NCBI RefSeq assembly: GCF_902833085.1
Contig: NZ_CADFEB010000002.1
Location: forward strand, 682,001-746,000
Reading direction: 5' to 3'
DNA: 64,000 nucleotides
Source: Burkholderia ubonensis
Lineage (GTDB): Bacteria; Pseudomonadota; Gammaproteobacteria; Burkholderiales; Burkholderiaceae
This document shows, one piece after another, positions 26,477 to 38,787 of the stretch. The position numbers were made by a program, and so were the translations under genes. The stretch's first letter is position 1. The number at the start of each line of letters is the position of its first letter. A model generated the notes under the pieces. The model had not been told where the DNA came from. It did no database searches and saw only the letters and a program-made list of their open reading frames with translations.

Positions 26477-27418
26477 ATGGATACGTTACAGAACATGCGG
26501 GTATTCATGCGCGTGGTCGACGCGGGCAGTTTCACCGCGGCCGCGCAGCAGATGAATTCGACGACCGCCTATACGTCGCGCGCCGTCTCGGACCTGGAGG
26601 CGCACCTGCGCACCCGGCTCCTGAACCGGACCACGCGCCGCATCGCGCTGACCGAGGCCGGCGAACGCTATCTGCAGCGCTGCGAACAGATCCTCGCGTA
26701 TGTCGACCAGGCGGAAGCGGAGGCGAGCGATGCGCACGCGCGTCCGTCGGGCAAGCTGAAGGTGCACTGCTTCACGAGCCTCGGCCAGCACTATACGGTG
26801 CCGGCCGTGTCGCGCTATCGCGAGCGCTATCCGGACGTGCACGTCGACCTGACGCTCGCGCAGCGGATGCCGGACCTGCTCGACGAGGGCTACGACGTCG
26901 CGATCGTCGTCGGCCGCGACCTGCCGGATTCCGGGCTCGTGTCGCAGCGGCTCGGCGAATCGTACAGCGTCGTCTGCGCGTCGCCGCGCTACCTCGAGCA
27001 GCACGGCGTGCCGCAACAGCCGCAGGATCTCGCGCATCACACCTGTCTCGGCATGGTCGCGCCGGGCTTTCACTACGACGACTGGACGCTGTCCGGGCCG
27101 AACGGCGACGAGCACGTCGCGCTGCCGGCGCCGCCGTTCCGCGTGAACGTCGCCGAGGCGCTCGCGGTGGCCGTGCGGGAAGGGATGGGCATCGGCGTGC
27201 TGCCGATCTACTCGGCGATCGCCGGCCTGCGCAACGGCCATTTCGTGCGCGTGATGCCCGAGTACCGGTCGCACGTGATGAACATCTACGCGCTGTATCC
27301 GTCGCGCCAGTATCTCGACGCGAAAATCCGGACCTGGGTCGATTTCCTGCGCGACGAGCTGCCGGCGACGCTCGACGCCGACGAGGCCGCGCTCGAGCAG
27401 TTCACGCGCGCGACATGA
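26477..27418 (+). CDS. LysR family regulator of the efflux operon (AaeR-like)
   Basis: A 313-residue regulator with the N-terminal winged helix-turn-helix (MDTLQNMRVFMRVVDAGSFTAAAQQMNSTTAYTSRAVSDLEAHL). The co-inducer-binding domain contains GKLKVHCFTSLGQHYTVPAVSRYRERYPDV. It is divergent from the tripartite FUSC efflux operon, an arrangement that nearly always means the regulator controls the pump in response to its substrate, often an aromatic acid. The ligand is inferred from the pump family. Confidence 0.92.
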   Translation: MDTLQNMRVFMRVVDAGSFTAAAQQMNSTTAYTSRAVSDLEAHLRTRLLNRTTRRIALTEAGERYLQRCEQILAYVDQAEAEASDAHARPSGKLKVHCFTSLGQHYTVPAVSRYRERYPDVHVDLTLAQRMPDLLDEGYDVAIVVGRDLPDSGLVSQRLGESYSVVCASPRYLEQHGVPQQPQDLAHHTCLGMVAPGFHYDDWTLSGPNGDEHVALPAPPFRVNVAEALAVAVREGMGIGVLPIYSAIAGLRNGHFVRVMPEYRSHVMNIYALYPSRQYLDAKIRTWVDFLRDELPATLDADEAALEQFTRAT

Positions 27419-27537
27419 CGTCGCGGGATCGCGAAATCTGACGAGATTTGTCGTTCGCGCAACACTTTTTTACGGTCGTCCGGCGGACAGTTTGATACTG
27501 TCTGGCTCAGAGTGATCTGCAGCAATACGGAGAAGCA

Positions 27538-27693
27538 ATGGATACGCACCTGATGATCGGCCTTGGAATCCTGTTCGGCGTGATCGGCGCCGTCGCGTCG
27601 CGCGACCTGCTGCGCGCAATGAAGGCGCGGCTGCAGCCGGCGCCGGTCCGGGTGCGGTCGGCGTCGGAAGCCGCGCGCCGCCTCGGGCGCTGA
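27538..27693 (+). CDS. Small putative membrane protein, 51 residues
   Basis: An ATG with a good ACGGAGAAGC ribosome-binding site opens a 51-codon frame. Residues 5-20 (LMIGLGILFGVIGAVA) are a hydrophobic helix. The rest is strongly basic (SRDLLRAMKARLQPAPVRVR and SEAARRLGR), so the C-terminus should stay in the cytoplasm. The gene lies alone between the LysR gene and a convergent metallophosphoesterase. I do not recognise a family. Codon bias matches the genome. Confidence 0.6.
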   Translation: MDTHLMIGLGILFGVIGAVASRDLLRAMKARLQPAPVRVRSASEAARRLGR

Positions 27694-27715
27694 AGCGAAG
27701 GGGCGGTAGGGCGGC

Positions 27716-28573
27716 CTAGCGGTTGGTCGCCCCGTCGAGCACCACGACCTTGTCCCAGGCGAACGCGGTGTTTTCCAGTTCGCCGGTGCGCCGGCGAATG
27801 TAGCCGCGCGGATTGCAGACGACGCGCGTGCCGCCTTCCGTCACGTAATCGAATGAAGTATGCGTGTGGCCGTGCACCCAGAGGGCGACCGGCGCGCGCA
27901 TCAGCCCCGCCAGATCGTTGATGAACCCGGCCGACACCGGATCCTGTGCATAGCGCTCGGCGAGCGAGCGCCGGTGCGGCGCGTGATGGGTGACCACGAT
28001 CGTCCTGCCGGCGAACGGCGCAGCCAGCTGTGCCTCGAGCCACGCCCGCGACCGGCGGTGCAGCGCGAGCGCATCGGCCGGCGTGAAATCGCGCTCCGCG
28101 CCGCACGCCGGCGCATCGCCGCCCGCATGGACCGCCGCGTCGTGCGGCCACGTCACCTGAATCAGTCCCTTGAAATCGAGCATCACGCGCGACGCCGCGT
28201 CGATCGCGCGTGCAACGCTCGCATCGTCCGCGCCGAACAGCGCGAAGTCGGTCCACAGCGTCGTGCCGAGCACCCGGAAGCGCCCGGCCGGATCGACGTA
28301 GGTGTCGTTGTTCAGGTAATGCACGTTGTCGAGCGCGCGCGCCGCGTCGCGCATCGCCGCCTCGAGCGCGCCGAATTCGCCGTCGTAGTACTCGTGGTTG
28401 CCGGGAACGTAAATCACCGGCAGTTCCGGGTCGAACGTCTCGGCGGCCCAGCGCAGGCCCTCCGCGTGGTTGTGGATGTCGCCGGCCAGCACGACGAGAT
28501 CCGCGTCGGCATGGGGAATCACGTCGGGCAGGTTGCTTTCGAGATGCAGGTCGGACAGCACGCGGATCTTCAC
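27716..28573 (-). CDS. Calcineurin-like metallophosphoesterase
   Basis: A 285-residue phosphoesterase with all five metal-binding motifs in order: SDLHLE, LAGDIHNH, VPGNHEYYDGE, VTHHAPH and VHGHTHTSFDY. The start codon is GTG (MKIRVLSDLHLE), with GGAG 8 bases upstream. It has no signal peptide, so it acts in the cytoplasm. The substrate could be a phosphodiester or nucleotide and cannot be deduced. It is 25 bases downstream of the FAD-linked oxidase gene on the same strand and may be co-transcribed with it. Confidence 0.9.
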   Translation of the reverse strand: MKIRVLSDLHLESNLPDVIPHADADLVVLAGDIHNHAEGLRWAAETFDPELPVIYVPGNHEYYDGEFGALEAAMRDAARALDNVHYLNNDTYVDPAGRFRVLGTTLWTDFALFGADDASVARAIDAASRVMLDFKGLIQVTWPHDAAVHAGGDAPACGAERDFTPADALALHRRSRAWLEAQLAAPFAGRTIVVTHHAPHRRSLAERYAQDPVSAGFINDLAGLMRAPVALWVHGHTHTSFDYVTEGGTRVVCNPRGYIRRRTGELENTAFAWDKVVVLDGATNR

Positions 28574-28598
28574 GAACGTCGCTCCGAAACAAGTGGCT

Positions 28599-30020
28599 TC
28601 AGCGTAGCACTTTGCCGGGGTTCATCAGGCCGCGCGGATCGAGCGCGGCCTTCAGCGCGCGCATCAGCCCGATCTCGACCGGCGACTTGTAGCGCTGCGC
28701 ATCGTCGATCTTCAGCTGGCCGATCCCGTGTTCCGCGCTGATCGTGCCGTGATGGCGGTGCACGTTGTCGTAGACGATCCGGTTGACCGGCGCCTGGTAT
28801 TCGGCGAGGAACGCCTTCGGATCGCCGCCTGCGGGCGTCTGCACGTTGTAGTGGAGGTTGCCGTCGCCGAGATGGCCGAACGTCACCATCCGCGCGCCCG
28901 GCGCCGCCTGCTGGATCGCCGCGTCGGTCTCGTCGATGAAGCGCGCGATCGACGAGATCGGCACCGCGATGTCGTGCTTGATGTTGAGCCCTTCGTCGGC
29001 CTGCGCGAGCGGGATGTGCTCGCGCAGGTCCCAGAACGCGCGCGACTGCGCGAGGTTCTCCGCGACCACTGCGTCGACCACGATGCCGGCCTCGAACGCC
29101 TCCTCCATCAGCTTCTCGAACAGCGCGCGCGCGTGCGCTTCGCTTTCGTTGTCCGACAGTTCGAGCAGCACCGTTTGCGGGTGCGTGCGATCGAACGGGT
29201 AGCGCAGCTGCGGATAGTGCTTGCCGACGAGCTGCATGCAGAAATCCGACATCAGCTCGAAACCCGTCAGCAGCGGCCCGGCCGCGCGCTGCGCGAGCGC
29301 GAGGAAGTCGAGCGCCGCATGCGGCGATTCGAGCGCGGCGAGCGCCGTGACCCGCGCGGCCGGCAGCGGGTGCAGCTTCATCACGGCGGCGGTGATGATG
29401 CCGAGCGTGCCTTCGGCGCCGATGAACAGGTCGCGCAGGTCGTAGCCGGTGTTGTCCTTGCGCAGCCCGCGCAGGCCGTCCCAGATCTCGCCCTGCGGCG
29501 TCACGACCTCGAGCCCGAGGCACAGCTCGCGCGCGTTGCCGTAGCGCAGCACCGCGGTGCCGCCGGCGTTGGTCGCGAGGTTGCCGCCGATCGTGCAGCT
29601 GCCCTCGGCCGCGAGGCTCAGCGCGAACAGCCGGCCGGCGTCGCGCGCGCGGGCCTGCACGTCGGCGAGGATCACGCCGGCCTCGACGGTGATCGTGTTG
29701 TTGTGCGGATCGAGCGCGCGCACGCGATTGACGCGCGCGAGGCTCAGCACCGCCTGGCCGCCGCTCGCGTCGGGCGTCGCGCCGCCGGCCAGGCCCGTAT
29801 TGCCGCCCTGCGGCACGAGCGCGACGCCGTGCGCGTTCGCGAGCTTCACGAGCGCCGCGACTTCGGCGGTGTTCGCCGGTTTCAGCACCGCGCACGCGGA
29901 CCCTTTGTAGCGGCGGCGCCAGTCGGTCAGGAACGGTTCGGTGTCGTGCGCGTCGGTCAGCACGTAGTCCGCGCCGATCGCGTCGCGGCAGGCGGAAACG
30001 AAAGCTTCGGAAGAATTCAT
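28599..30020 (-). CDS. FAD-binding oxidase, D-lactate/2-hydroxyacid dehydrogenase type (GlcD-like)
   Basis: A 473-residue flavoenzyme of the VAO family. The FAD domain shows VPQGGNTGLAGGATPDASGGQ, AAEGSCTIGGNLATNAGG and GAEGTLGIITAAVMKLHP. The C-terminal cap ends with TFGHLGDGNLHYNVQTP, RHHGTISAEHGIGQLK and LDPRGLMNPGKVL, typical of D-lactate, glycolate and D-2-hydroxyglutarate dehydrogenases. The exact 2-hydroxyacid is not certain. The start at MNSSEAFVSA is chosen over longer in-frame options because it aligns with the family's first helix. Confidence 0.92.
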   Translation of the reverse strand: MNSSEAFVSACRDAIGADYVLTDAHDTEPFLTDWRRRYKGSACAVLKPANTAEVAALVKLANAHGVALVPQGGNTGLAGGATPDASGGQAVLSLARVNRVRALDPHNNTITVEAGVILADVQARARDAGRLFALSLAAEGSCTIGGNLATNAGGTAVLRYGNARELCLGLEVVTPQGEIWDGLRGLRKDNTGYDLRDLFIGAEGTLGIITAAVMKLHPLPAARVTALAALESPHAALDFLALAQRAAGPLLTGFELMSDFCMQLVGKHYPQLRYPFDRTHPQTVLLELSDNESEAHARALFEKLMEEAFEAGIVVDAVVAENLAQSRAFWDLREHIPLAQADEGLNIKHDIAVPISSIARFIDETDAAIQQAAPGARMVTFGHLGDGNLHYNVQTPAGGDPKAFLAEYQAPVNRIVYDNVHRHHGTISAEHGIGQLKIDDAQRYKSPVEIGLMRALKAALDPRGLMNPGKVLR

Positions 30021-30040
30021 GGCGGTCGGTCGCGTAAGGA

Positions 30041-32528
<2,488 letters not shown>

Positions 32529-32535
32529 GCCGCCG

Positions 32536-32853
32536 TCACAGCGGGATCTTGCCGGTGCAGATGTCCCTGAACATCACCCAGTCGCCCATCAGGCTGTAGA
32601 TCGGGTGGCGGAAGGTGGCGGGGCGGTTCTTCTCGAAGAAGAAGTGCCCGACCCACGCGAACGCATAGCCGCACACGACGGCGGCCGGCAGCCAAAGCCA
32701 GTCGCCGGTCGCGATCGCCATCGCGACGCAGCCGATCACGCCGAGCGAGCCGATGAAGTGCAGCCGCCGCGACGTCAGGTTCTGGTGTTCGTTCAGGTAG
32801 TACGGGTAGAAGTCAGCGAAGCTGGCGAAATGCTCCGTATGCGAATGCGCCAT
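32536..32853 (-). CDS. Mpo1-like (DUF962) membrane protein
   Basis: A 105-residue protein of the DUF962/Mpo1 family, whose yeast member is a 2-hydroxy fatty acid dioxygenase. FASFADFYPYYLNEHQN and RRLHFIGSLGVIGC at the start, and WVGHFFFEKNRPATFRHPIYSLMGDW later, contain the conserved His residues expected to hold iron. Two or three hydrophobic helices are present. It is convergent with the YihY gene (7-base gap). The catalytic role is inferred from the family. Confidence 0.85.
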   Translation of the reverse strand: MAHSHTEHFASFADFYPYYLNEHQNLTSRRLHFIGSLGVIGCVAMAIATGDWLWLPAAVVCGYAFAWVGHFFFEKNRPATFRHPIYSLMGDWVMFRDICTGKIPL

Positions 32854-33005
32854 GGCCGTCTCCTCGGGCCGCTGTCCATGAAGCCATTGTGCGGCGAGCG
32901 GCGGGCGGCCGCAAGCGGGCCGGCTGGGCGGCCTCCGCTTTCCTTTTGACAGGCTTTCCGATAGGATCGAAAGCCGGTTTTGCATATATGCATGAGGGGA
33001 CTACG

Positions 33006-33470
33006 ATGCGCGTCAGCGATATTCTGAAAGTCAAGGGCAACACGCTGTTCACGGTGACGCCCGATACGCCGCTGCGCGAAGCGGTTGATACGATGGCCGA
33101 ACACGACATCGGTTCGCTTGTCGTGATGGAGTACGGCGATCTCGTCGGGATGCTGACGTTCCGCGAGATCATTCTGCGCCTGCGCGAAAACGGCGGCGCG
33201 ATCGGCGAGGTTCAGGTCCGCAAGGTGATGGACGAGCCGCTCACGTGCACGCCCGAAACGGACGTCAACGAAGTGCGCCGGATGATGCTCGAGCGTCATG
33301 CGCGCTACATGCCGGTGCTCGACAAGAAGGTGCTGATGGGCGTCATTTCGTTCTACGACGTCGCGAAGACGGTCGTCGAAGCGCAGAGCTTCGAGAACCG
33401 GATGCTGAAGGCGTACATCCGCGACTGGCCGGAGCCGGAATCCGAAGCCCACAAGCCGGTCGCCGGCTGA
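33006..33470 (+). CDS. CBS-domain protein
   Basis: A 154-residue cytoplasmic protein made of a CBS pair. The first CBS covers about residues 8-62 (VSDILKVKGNTLFTVTPDTPLREAVDTMAEHDIGSLVVM), the second about 75-130 (VRKVMDEPLTCTPETDVNEVRRMMLERHARYMPVLDKKVLMGVISFYDV). CBS pairs bind adenosine nucleotides, so it is likely an energy sensor. A GAGGGG box 7 bases upstream supports the ATG at 33006. It stands alone. Confidence 0.9.
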   Translation: MRVSDILKVKGNTLFTVTPDTPLREAVDTMAEHDIGSLVVMEYGDLVGMLTFREIILRLRENGGAIGEVQVRKVMDEPLTCTPETDVNEVRRMMLERHARYMPVLDKKVLMGVISFYDVAKTVVEAQSFENRMLKAYIRDWPEPESEAHKPVAG

Positions 33471-33613
33471 ACGCCGCGCCCGTGCCGCCCCATCCGGCGC
33501 GGGTGCATCCGTCCAGCGCGGCGGCGCGGGCCAGGCCTGCGCCTGCGGCGCTGCCTTTCCTCCGATAACCAGGGCCCGCGCAGCTTCGCCGAGACGACGC
33601 GCGCGTATTCCGC

Positions 33614-35548
33614 ATGAGCGATCACACGTCAGTCTCGTCAGAGCGCCGCAGCGAACGGCGCGCGCACGCCTCCCAGTTCGACCTGCTGCGCGAACGCCGC
33701 TTCGCGCCGTTCTTCACGACCCAGTTTCTCGGCGCGCTGAACGACAACGTCTTCAAGATCGGCTTCACGTCGCTCGTCACCTATCACACCGCGCGGTTTT
33801 CCGGCGTCGACGCGAAGACTGCCGCGTTCCTGATCTCCGCGATCTTCATCCTGCCGTTCGTGCTGTTCTCGGCGACGTCCGGGCAGATCGCCGACAAGTA
33901 CGACAAGGCGCGCCTCACGCGCTTCGTGAAGTCCTTCGAGATCGTGCTGATGCTCGTCGGCGCCGCCGGCTTCGTCACGCACAGCGCGGCGCTGCTGTAC
34001 CTGTGCACGTTCATGATGGGGATGCACTCGACGCTGTTCGGGCCGGTCAAGTATTCGTACCTGCCGCAGCACCTGGGCGAGCATGAGCTGGTCGGCGGCA
34101 ACGGCCTCGTCGAGATGGGCACCTTCATCGCGATCCTGATCGGCACGATCATCGGCGGCGCGGCCGCGGGGCTGGCCGGCCGCGGCGAGCTCGTGCTCGC
34201 GGTGAGCTGCGTCGCGATCGCGCTCGCGGGGCGCATCGCCGCGCAGCGGGTGCCGCCGACGCCCGCGCCGCAGCCCGATCTCGTGATCAACTGGAACCCG
34301 GTCAGCGAAACGTGGCGCAACCTCGGGCTCGCGCGCCAGAACCGCACCGTGTTCCTGAGCCTGCTCGGCATCTCGTGGCTGTGGTTCGTCGGCGCGACGT
34401 TCCTCACGTCGTTCTTCAATTTCGCGAAGGACGTGCTGTCTGCGAGCCCCGACGTCGTCACGATCCTGCTCGCGACGTTCTCGGTCGGCATCGGCATCGG
34501 CTCGCTGCTGTGCGAGCGGCTGTCGCGGCGGCGCGTCGAGATCGGTCTCGTGCCGCTCGGCTCGATCGGCATCAGCGCGTTCGCGATCGAGCTGTATTTC
34601 GCGAGCCATGCGCTGCCCGCGCCCGGGCACCTGCTGTCGGTCGGCGAGTTCCTGGCCGGCGCGCGCCACTGGCGCATCCTCGCCGACCTGTTCCTGCTCG
34701 CGATGTTCGGCGGCTTCTACAGCGTGCCGCTGTACGCGCTGATCCAGAGCCGCAGCGCGCCGACGCACCGCGCGCGGATCATCGCCGCGAACAACATCCT
34801 CAACGCGCTGTTCATGATCGTGTCGGCGGTGATGGCGATGGCGCTGACCAAGGCGGGCGTCAGCATTCCGGGCATCTTCTTCGTTACCGCGCTGCTCAAC
34901 GTCGTGGTCGCGGCCTACATCTACCTGCTCGTGCCCGAATTCCTGCTGCGCTTCGTCGCATGGGTGCTCGTGCATACGTTCTACCGGATCCGGCTCGTGC
35001 ATGCGGAGCGGATTCCGGAGGAGGGGGCGGCCGTGCTCGTCTGCAATCACGTCAGCTATGTCGATGCGCTGGTGCTCGCAGCCGCGAGCCCGCGTCCGAT
35101 CCGCTTCGTGATGGATCACCGGATCTTCAGGACGCCGTTCGCAAGCTGGGTGTTCCGGCACGCGAAGGCGATCCCGATCGCGCCGCGCCACGAGAATCCC
35201 GAAATGCTCGCGCGCGCGTACGACGCGTGCGTGGCCGCGCTGCAGGAAGGGGAACTCGTATGCATCTTCCCCGAGGGCAAGCTGACGAAGACGGGCGACA
35301 TCAACACGTTCCATCACGGCGTGACGGAGATCCTTAGCCGTACGCAGGCGCCGGTGATTCCGATGGCGCTGCGCGGCCTGTGGGGCAGCGTGTTCTCGCG
35401 GCACGCGGACGCGCGCTGGCCGCGGCCCGTGAAGCGCGGCGTGATGAGCCGGCTGACGCTGGCGGTCGGCGAGCCGATGCCGTCGACGCTCGCGACGCCC
35501 GAGGCGCTGCAGTCCGCGGTGGCCGAATTGCGCGGCGCGCGCAAGTAG
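33614..35548 (+). CDS. Fused MFS transporter and 1-acylglycerol-3-phosphate O-acyltransferase (LplT-PlsC)
   Basis: A 644-residue fusion. Residues 1 to about 440 form an LplT-like MFS domain with 12 helices ([44 protein letters not shown]). Residues about 450-640 form a PlsC/LPLAT acyltransferase with the catalytic [12 protein letters not shown] (HX4D) and the acceptor motif [13 protein letters not shown]. It resembles the LplT-Aas lysophospholipid recycling system but lacks the acyl-ACP synthetase domain. It probably flips a lysophospholipid and re-acylates it at the inner membrane; this is an inference. Confidence 0.9.
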   Translation: MSDHTSVSSERRSERRAHASQFDLLRERRFAPFFTTQFLGALNDNVFKIGFTSLVTYHTARFSGVDAKTAAFLISAIFILPFVLFSATSGQIADKYDKARLTRFVKSFEIVLMLVGAAGFVTHSAALLYLCTFMMGMHSTLFGPVKYSYLPQHLGEHELVGGNGLVEMGTFIAILIGTIIGGAAAGLAGRGELVLAVSCVAIALAGRIAAQRVPPTPAPQPDLVINWNPVSETWRNLGLARQNRTVFLSLLGISWLWFVGATFLTSFFNFAKDVLSASPDVVTILLATFSVGIGIGSLLCERLSRRRVEIGLVPLGSIGISAFAIELYFASHALPAPGHLLSVGEFLAGARHWRILADLFLLAMFGGFYSVPLYALIQSRSAPTHRARIIAANNILNALFMIVSAVMAMALTKAGVSIPGIFFVTALLNVVVAAYIYLLVPEFLLRFVAWVLVHTFYRIRLVHAERIPEEGAAVLVCNHVSYVDALVLAAASPRPIRFVMDHRIFRTPFASWVFRHAKAIPIAPRHENPEMLARAYDACVAALQEGELVCIFPEGKLTKTGDINTFHHGVTEILSRTQAPVIPMALRGLWGSVFSRHADARWPRPVKRGVMSRLTLAVGEPMPSTLATPEALQSAVAELRGARK

Positions 35549-35705
35549 CGGCGGGCAGGGCGGGGTCGCATCGCGCGGCCCGCGCCGCCGGGACGGCTGG
35601 CATAATAGCGTTTTAGCTAAACTTTTCGACCGGCGAACGATCGATCTGCCCGCGTTCCGGCGGGCGGCGCGTCAGTTTGCCTATCTCTCTTTGGGCGGTT
35701 CCACC

Positions 35706-36806
35706 ATGTCCGGCAATACTCTCGGCACGCTTTTCACTGTCACGACCTTCGGCGAATCGCACGGTCCCGCGATCGGCTGCGTGATCGACGGCTGCCCGCC
35801 GGGCATGGGGCTGACCGAGGCCGACGTCCAGCAGGAGCTCGACCGCCGCAAGCCCGGCACGTCGCGGCATGTCACGCAGCGGCAGGAAGCCGACGAGGTC
35901 GAGATTCTGTCGGGCGTGTTCGAAGGCGTTACGACCGGCGCGCCGATCGCGCTCCTGATCCGCAACACCGACCAGCGCAGCAAGGACTACGGCAACATCG
36001 TCGAAACGTTCCGGCCGGGCCATGCCGACTACACGTACTGGCAGAAATACGGAATCCGCGACTATCGCGGCGGCGGCCGCTCGTCCGCGCGCCTGACCGC
36101 GCCGATCGTCGGCGCGGGTGCGGTCGCGAAGAAGTGGCTGCGCGAGCGGGTCGGCGTCGAGGTGCGCGGCTGCATGAGCGCGCTCGGCGAGATCGACGTG
36201 CCGTTCGTCGACTGGTCGCACGTGAGCGAGAACCCGTTCTTCGCGCCGAACGCCGACGTCGTGCCGCAGCTCGAGGCGTATATGGACGCGCTGCGCAAGG
36301 ACGGCGATTCGATCGGCGCGCGCATCGACGTCGTCGCTTCCGGCGTGCCGGTCGGCTGGGGCGAGCCGGTGTTCGACCGTCTCGACGCGGACATCGCGAA
36401 GGCGATGATGAGCATCAACGCGGTGAAGGGCGTCGAGATCGGCGCGGGTTTCGAGAGCGTCGCGCAGCGCGGCTCCGTGCACGGCGACGAGCTGACGCCG
36501 GACGGCTTCGTCGGCAATCACGCGGGCGGCGTGCTCGGCGGCATCTCGACCGGGCAGGACATCACGGTATCGATCGCGATCAAGCCGACGTCGAGCATCC
36601 GTACGCCGCGCCGGTCGATCACGAAGGCAGGCGAGCCCGCGATGGTGGAAACGTTCGGGCGTCATGATCCGTGCGTCGGCATCCGCGCGACGCCGATCGC
36701 GGAATCGATGCTCGCGCTGGTGCTGATCGATCATGCGCTGCGCCATCGCGCGCAATGCGGCGACGTCGAAACGCAAACGCCGAAGATTTCGGGCAGCGCG
36801 ACCTGA
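35706..36806 (+). CDS. aroC: Chorismate synthase
   Basis: A 366-residue enzyme, normal for the family. It converts EPSP to chorismate in the last step of the shikimate pathway and needs reduced FMN. All three signatures are present: [37 protein letters not shown] and the C-terminal [17 protein letters not shown]. The start [20 protein letters not shown] is standard. It is monocistronic and ends at a strong hairpin terminator. Confidence 0.97.
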   Translation: MSGNTLGTLFTVTTFGESHGPAIGCVIDGCPPGMGLTEADVQQELDRRKPGTSRHVTQRQEADEVEILSGVFEGVTTGAPIALLIRNTDQRSKDYGNIVETFRPGHADYTYWQKYGIRDYRGGGRSSARLTAPIVGAGAVAKKWLRERVGVEVRGCMSALGEIDVPFVDWSHVSENPFFAPNADVVPQLEAYMDALRKDGDSIGARIDVVASGVPVGWGEPVFDRLDADIAKAMMSINAVKGVEIGAGFESVAQRGSVHGDELTPDGFVGNHAGGVLGGISTGQDITVSIAIKPTSSIRTPRRSITKAGEPAMVETFGRHDPCVGIRATPIAESMLALVLIDHALRHRAQCGDVETQTPKISGSAT

Positions 36807-36854
36807 TACGACCGGGGCGCCGCCGCGCAGGAGGCCGGCCGTCGAATCCATGTA

Positions 36855-36890
36855 AAACGGGGTGCTGCGTCGAGCAGCACCCCGTTTCGT
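36855..36890 (+). terminator. Terminator of aroC
   Basis: AAACGGGGTGCTGC and GCAGCACCCCGTTT form a perfect 14-bp stem with a 5-base loop, followed by CGTTTGAG. It lies 48 bases after the aroC stop. Confidence 0.75.
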
Positions 36891-36900
36891 TTGAGCGGCG

Positions 36901-36928
36901 AAAAAAACGCCGCTCGAGGCGGCGTTTT
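36901..36928 (-). terminator. Terminator of the ETF-QO gene
   Basis: On the minus strand AAAACGCCGC and GCGGCGTTTT form a 10-bp stem with a 5-base loop and a run of seven T, just 8 bases after the ETF-QO stop. The stem is symmetrical, so it may also stop leftover plus-strand transcription from aroC. Confidence 0.8.
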
Positions 36929-36936
36929 CCGGCACG

Positions 36937-38610
36937 TCACATGTTCGGGTAGTTCGGTCCGCCGCCGCCTTCCGGCGTGACCCACACGATGTTCTGCGTC
37001 GGGTCCTTGATGTCGCAGGTCTTGCAGTGCACGCAGTTCTGCGCGTTGATCACGAGGCGATCGCTGCCGTCGTCGTTCTTCACGAATTCATACACCGCCG
37101 CCGGGCAGAACCGGCCTTCCGGCCCCGCGTAGGTGCGCAGGTTCACGTTTACCGGCACGTTCGCATCCTTCAGCGTCAGGTGCGCCGGCTGGTTTTCCTC
37201 GTGGTTCGTGTTCGAGATGAACACCGACGACAGCCGGTCGAACGTCAGCTTGCCGTCCGGCTTCGGATACTCGATCGGCTCGCACTGCGACGCCGGCTTC
37301 AGCGTCTCGTGATCCGCGTGCTTGTGATGCAGCGTCCACGGCACGTTGCCGCCCATCACCTTCTGTTCGAGGCCGACCATCAGCGTGCCGAGATACAGTC
37401 CCTTCGCCATCCACTGCTTGAAGTTGCGCGCGCGATACAGCTCGGTGTACAGCCACGATTGCTTGAACGCGTCCGGATAGGCATTCAGTTCGTCCGCCTG
37501 ACGCCCGGCCTGCACCGCGTCGAACGCGGCGTCGGCCGCCAGCATGCCGGTCTTGATCGCCGCATGGCTGCCCTTGATCCGCGACGCATTCAGGAAGCCC
37601 GCGTCGTCGCCGATCAGCGCGCCGCCCGGGAACACCGTCTTCGGCAGCGACAGCAGCCCGCCCGCGGTGATCGCGCGGGCGCCGTACGACACGCGCTTGC
37701 CGCCTTCGAGGAACGCGCGGATCGACGGATGCGTCTTGTAGCGCTGGAATTCCTCGAACGGCGACAGGTACGGGTTCGTATAGCCGAGGCCGACCACGAA
37801 GCCGACCACGACCTGGTTGTTGTCCATGTGGTACAGGAACGAGCCGCCGTAGGTGTCGGCCTTCAGCGGCCAGCCGGCGGTGTGGATCACGAGGCCCGGC
37901 TTGTGCCTGGCCGGATCGATTTCCCACAGCTCCTTGATGCCGATCCCGTACGCCTGCGGATCGGCGTTCGCGTCCAGCTTGAACTTCGAGATCAGCTGGC
38001 GGCCGAGGTGGCCGCGGCAGCCTTCGGCGAACAGCGTGTACTTCGCGTGCAGCTCCATGCCGAGCTGGAAGTTCTCGGTCGGCTCGCCGTCCTTGCCGAT
38101 GCCCATGTTGCCGGTCGCGACGCCCTTCACGGAGCCGTCGTCGTGGTAGAGGATCTCGGCGGCCGGGAAGCCCGGGAAGATCTCGACGCCCAGCGCTTCG
38201 GCCTGCTGGCCCAGCCAGCGCGTGACGTTGCCGAGCGAAATCACGTAGTTGCCGTGGTTCTTGAAGTTGTCCGGCAGCGCCCAGTTCGGCGTCTGCATTG
38301 CGCTCTTCTCGGACAGGAACAGGAAGCGGTCCTCGGTCACCTCGACGGTGAGCGGCGCGCCTTGCTCCTTCCAGTCGGGGAACAGCTCGCCGATCGCGCG
38401 CGGGTCCATCACCGCGCCCGACAGGATGTGCGCGCCGATTTCCGAGCCCTTCTCGAGCACGCAGACGCCGATCTCGACGCCTTTTTCAGCGGCGAGCTGC
38501 TTGAGCCGGATCGCCGCGGACAGCCCGGCAGGGCCGCCGCCGACGATCACGACGTCGTATTCCATCGATTCGCGCGGGCCGTATTGCTCGATGAGGCTTG
38601 CGGGGGTCAT
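36937..38610 (-). CDS. Electron transfer flavoprotein-ubiquinone oxidoreductase
   Basis: A 557-residue membrane-associated enzyme that passes electrons from reduced ETF (from acyl-CoA dehydrogenases) to ubiquinone. The N-terminal FAD site is [19 protein letters not shown]. The middle has [18 protein letters not shown] and the quinone-binding region; the C-terminus holds the 4Fe-4S ferredoxin-like cluster [20 protein letters not shown]. The start at [11 protein letters not shown] is preferred to an in-frame ATG 26 codons upstream. It is divergent from a short-chain dehydrogenase, and a TetR-like palindrome lies between them. Confidence 0.95.
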   Translation of the reverse strand: MTPASLIEQYGPRESMEYDVVIVGGGPAGLSAAIRLKQLAAEKGVEIGVCVLEKGSEIGAHILSGAVMDPRAIGELFPDWKEQGAPLTVEVTEDRFLFLSEKSAMQTPNWALPDNFKNHGNYVISLGNVTRWLGQQAEALGVEIFPGFPAAEILYHDDGSVKGVATGNMGIGKDGEPTENFQLGMELHAKYTLFAEGCRGHLGRQLISKFKLDANADPQAYGIGIKELWEIDPARHKPGLVIHTAGWPLKADTYGGSFLYHMDNNQVVVGFVVGLGYTNPYLSPFEEFQRYKTHPSIRAFLEGGKRVSYGARAITAGGLLSLPKTVFPGGALIGDDAGFLNASRIKGSHAAIKTGMLAADAAFDAVQAGRQADELNAYPDAFKQSWLYTELYRARNFKQWMAKGLYLGTLMVGLEQKVMGGNVPWTLHHKHADHETLKPASQCEPIEYPKPDGKLTFDRLSSVFISNTNHEENQPAHLTLKDANVPVNVNLRTYAGPEGRFCPAAVYEFVKNDDGSDRLVINAQNCVHCKTCDIKDPTQNIVWVTPEGGGGPNYPNM

Positions 38611-38619
38611 TGGCGTTCC

Positions 38620-38632
38620 TCTAACCGTTAGA
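38620..38632. promoter_or_regulatory. Palindrome in the ETF-QO leader
   Basis: TCTAACCGTTAGA is a perfect 13-base palindrome around a central C, 9 bases upstream of the ETF-QO start codon (read on the minus strand). It overlaps or sits just above the ribosome-binding region, so it could be a repressor site or just chance. Confidence 0.3.
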
Positions 38633-38698
38633 ATGCTTTTATTCGGGAGCGTATTGTCTGCGAAACGAAACGCTTGCCGCAACAGCATGCGGATAGAT

Positions 38699-38714
38699 TA
38701 GCACGATCGTTCTA
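38699..38714. promoter_or_regulatory. TetR-type operator between ETF-QO and the SDR gene
   Basis: TAGCACGATCGTTCTA is a 16-base palindrome with a single mismatch and a perfect ACGATCGT core. From memory, similar palindromes are operators of TetR-family fatty-acid regulators (FadP/PsrA-like) in beta-proteobacteria. Its position between fatty-acid electron-transfer and short-chain dehydrogenase genes supports that. The regulator is not in this window. Confidence 0.45.
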
Positions 38715-38787
38715 TTTTTTGTGTTAGGGTAACGCCGCATGGGCCTGGCCGTCCGCGGCGGAGAAACGACATCGAAAGGGGTGCGCA

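Noticed and set aside
35612-35621. TTTAGCTAAA palindrome upstream of aroC
   Set aside because: A 10-base palindrome without supporting promoter elements; could be chance in a short AT-rich patch.
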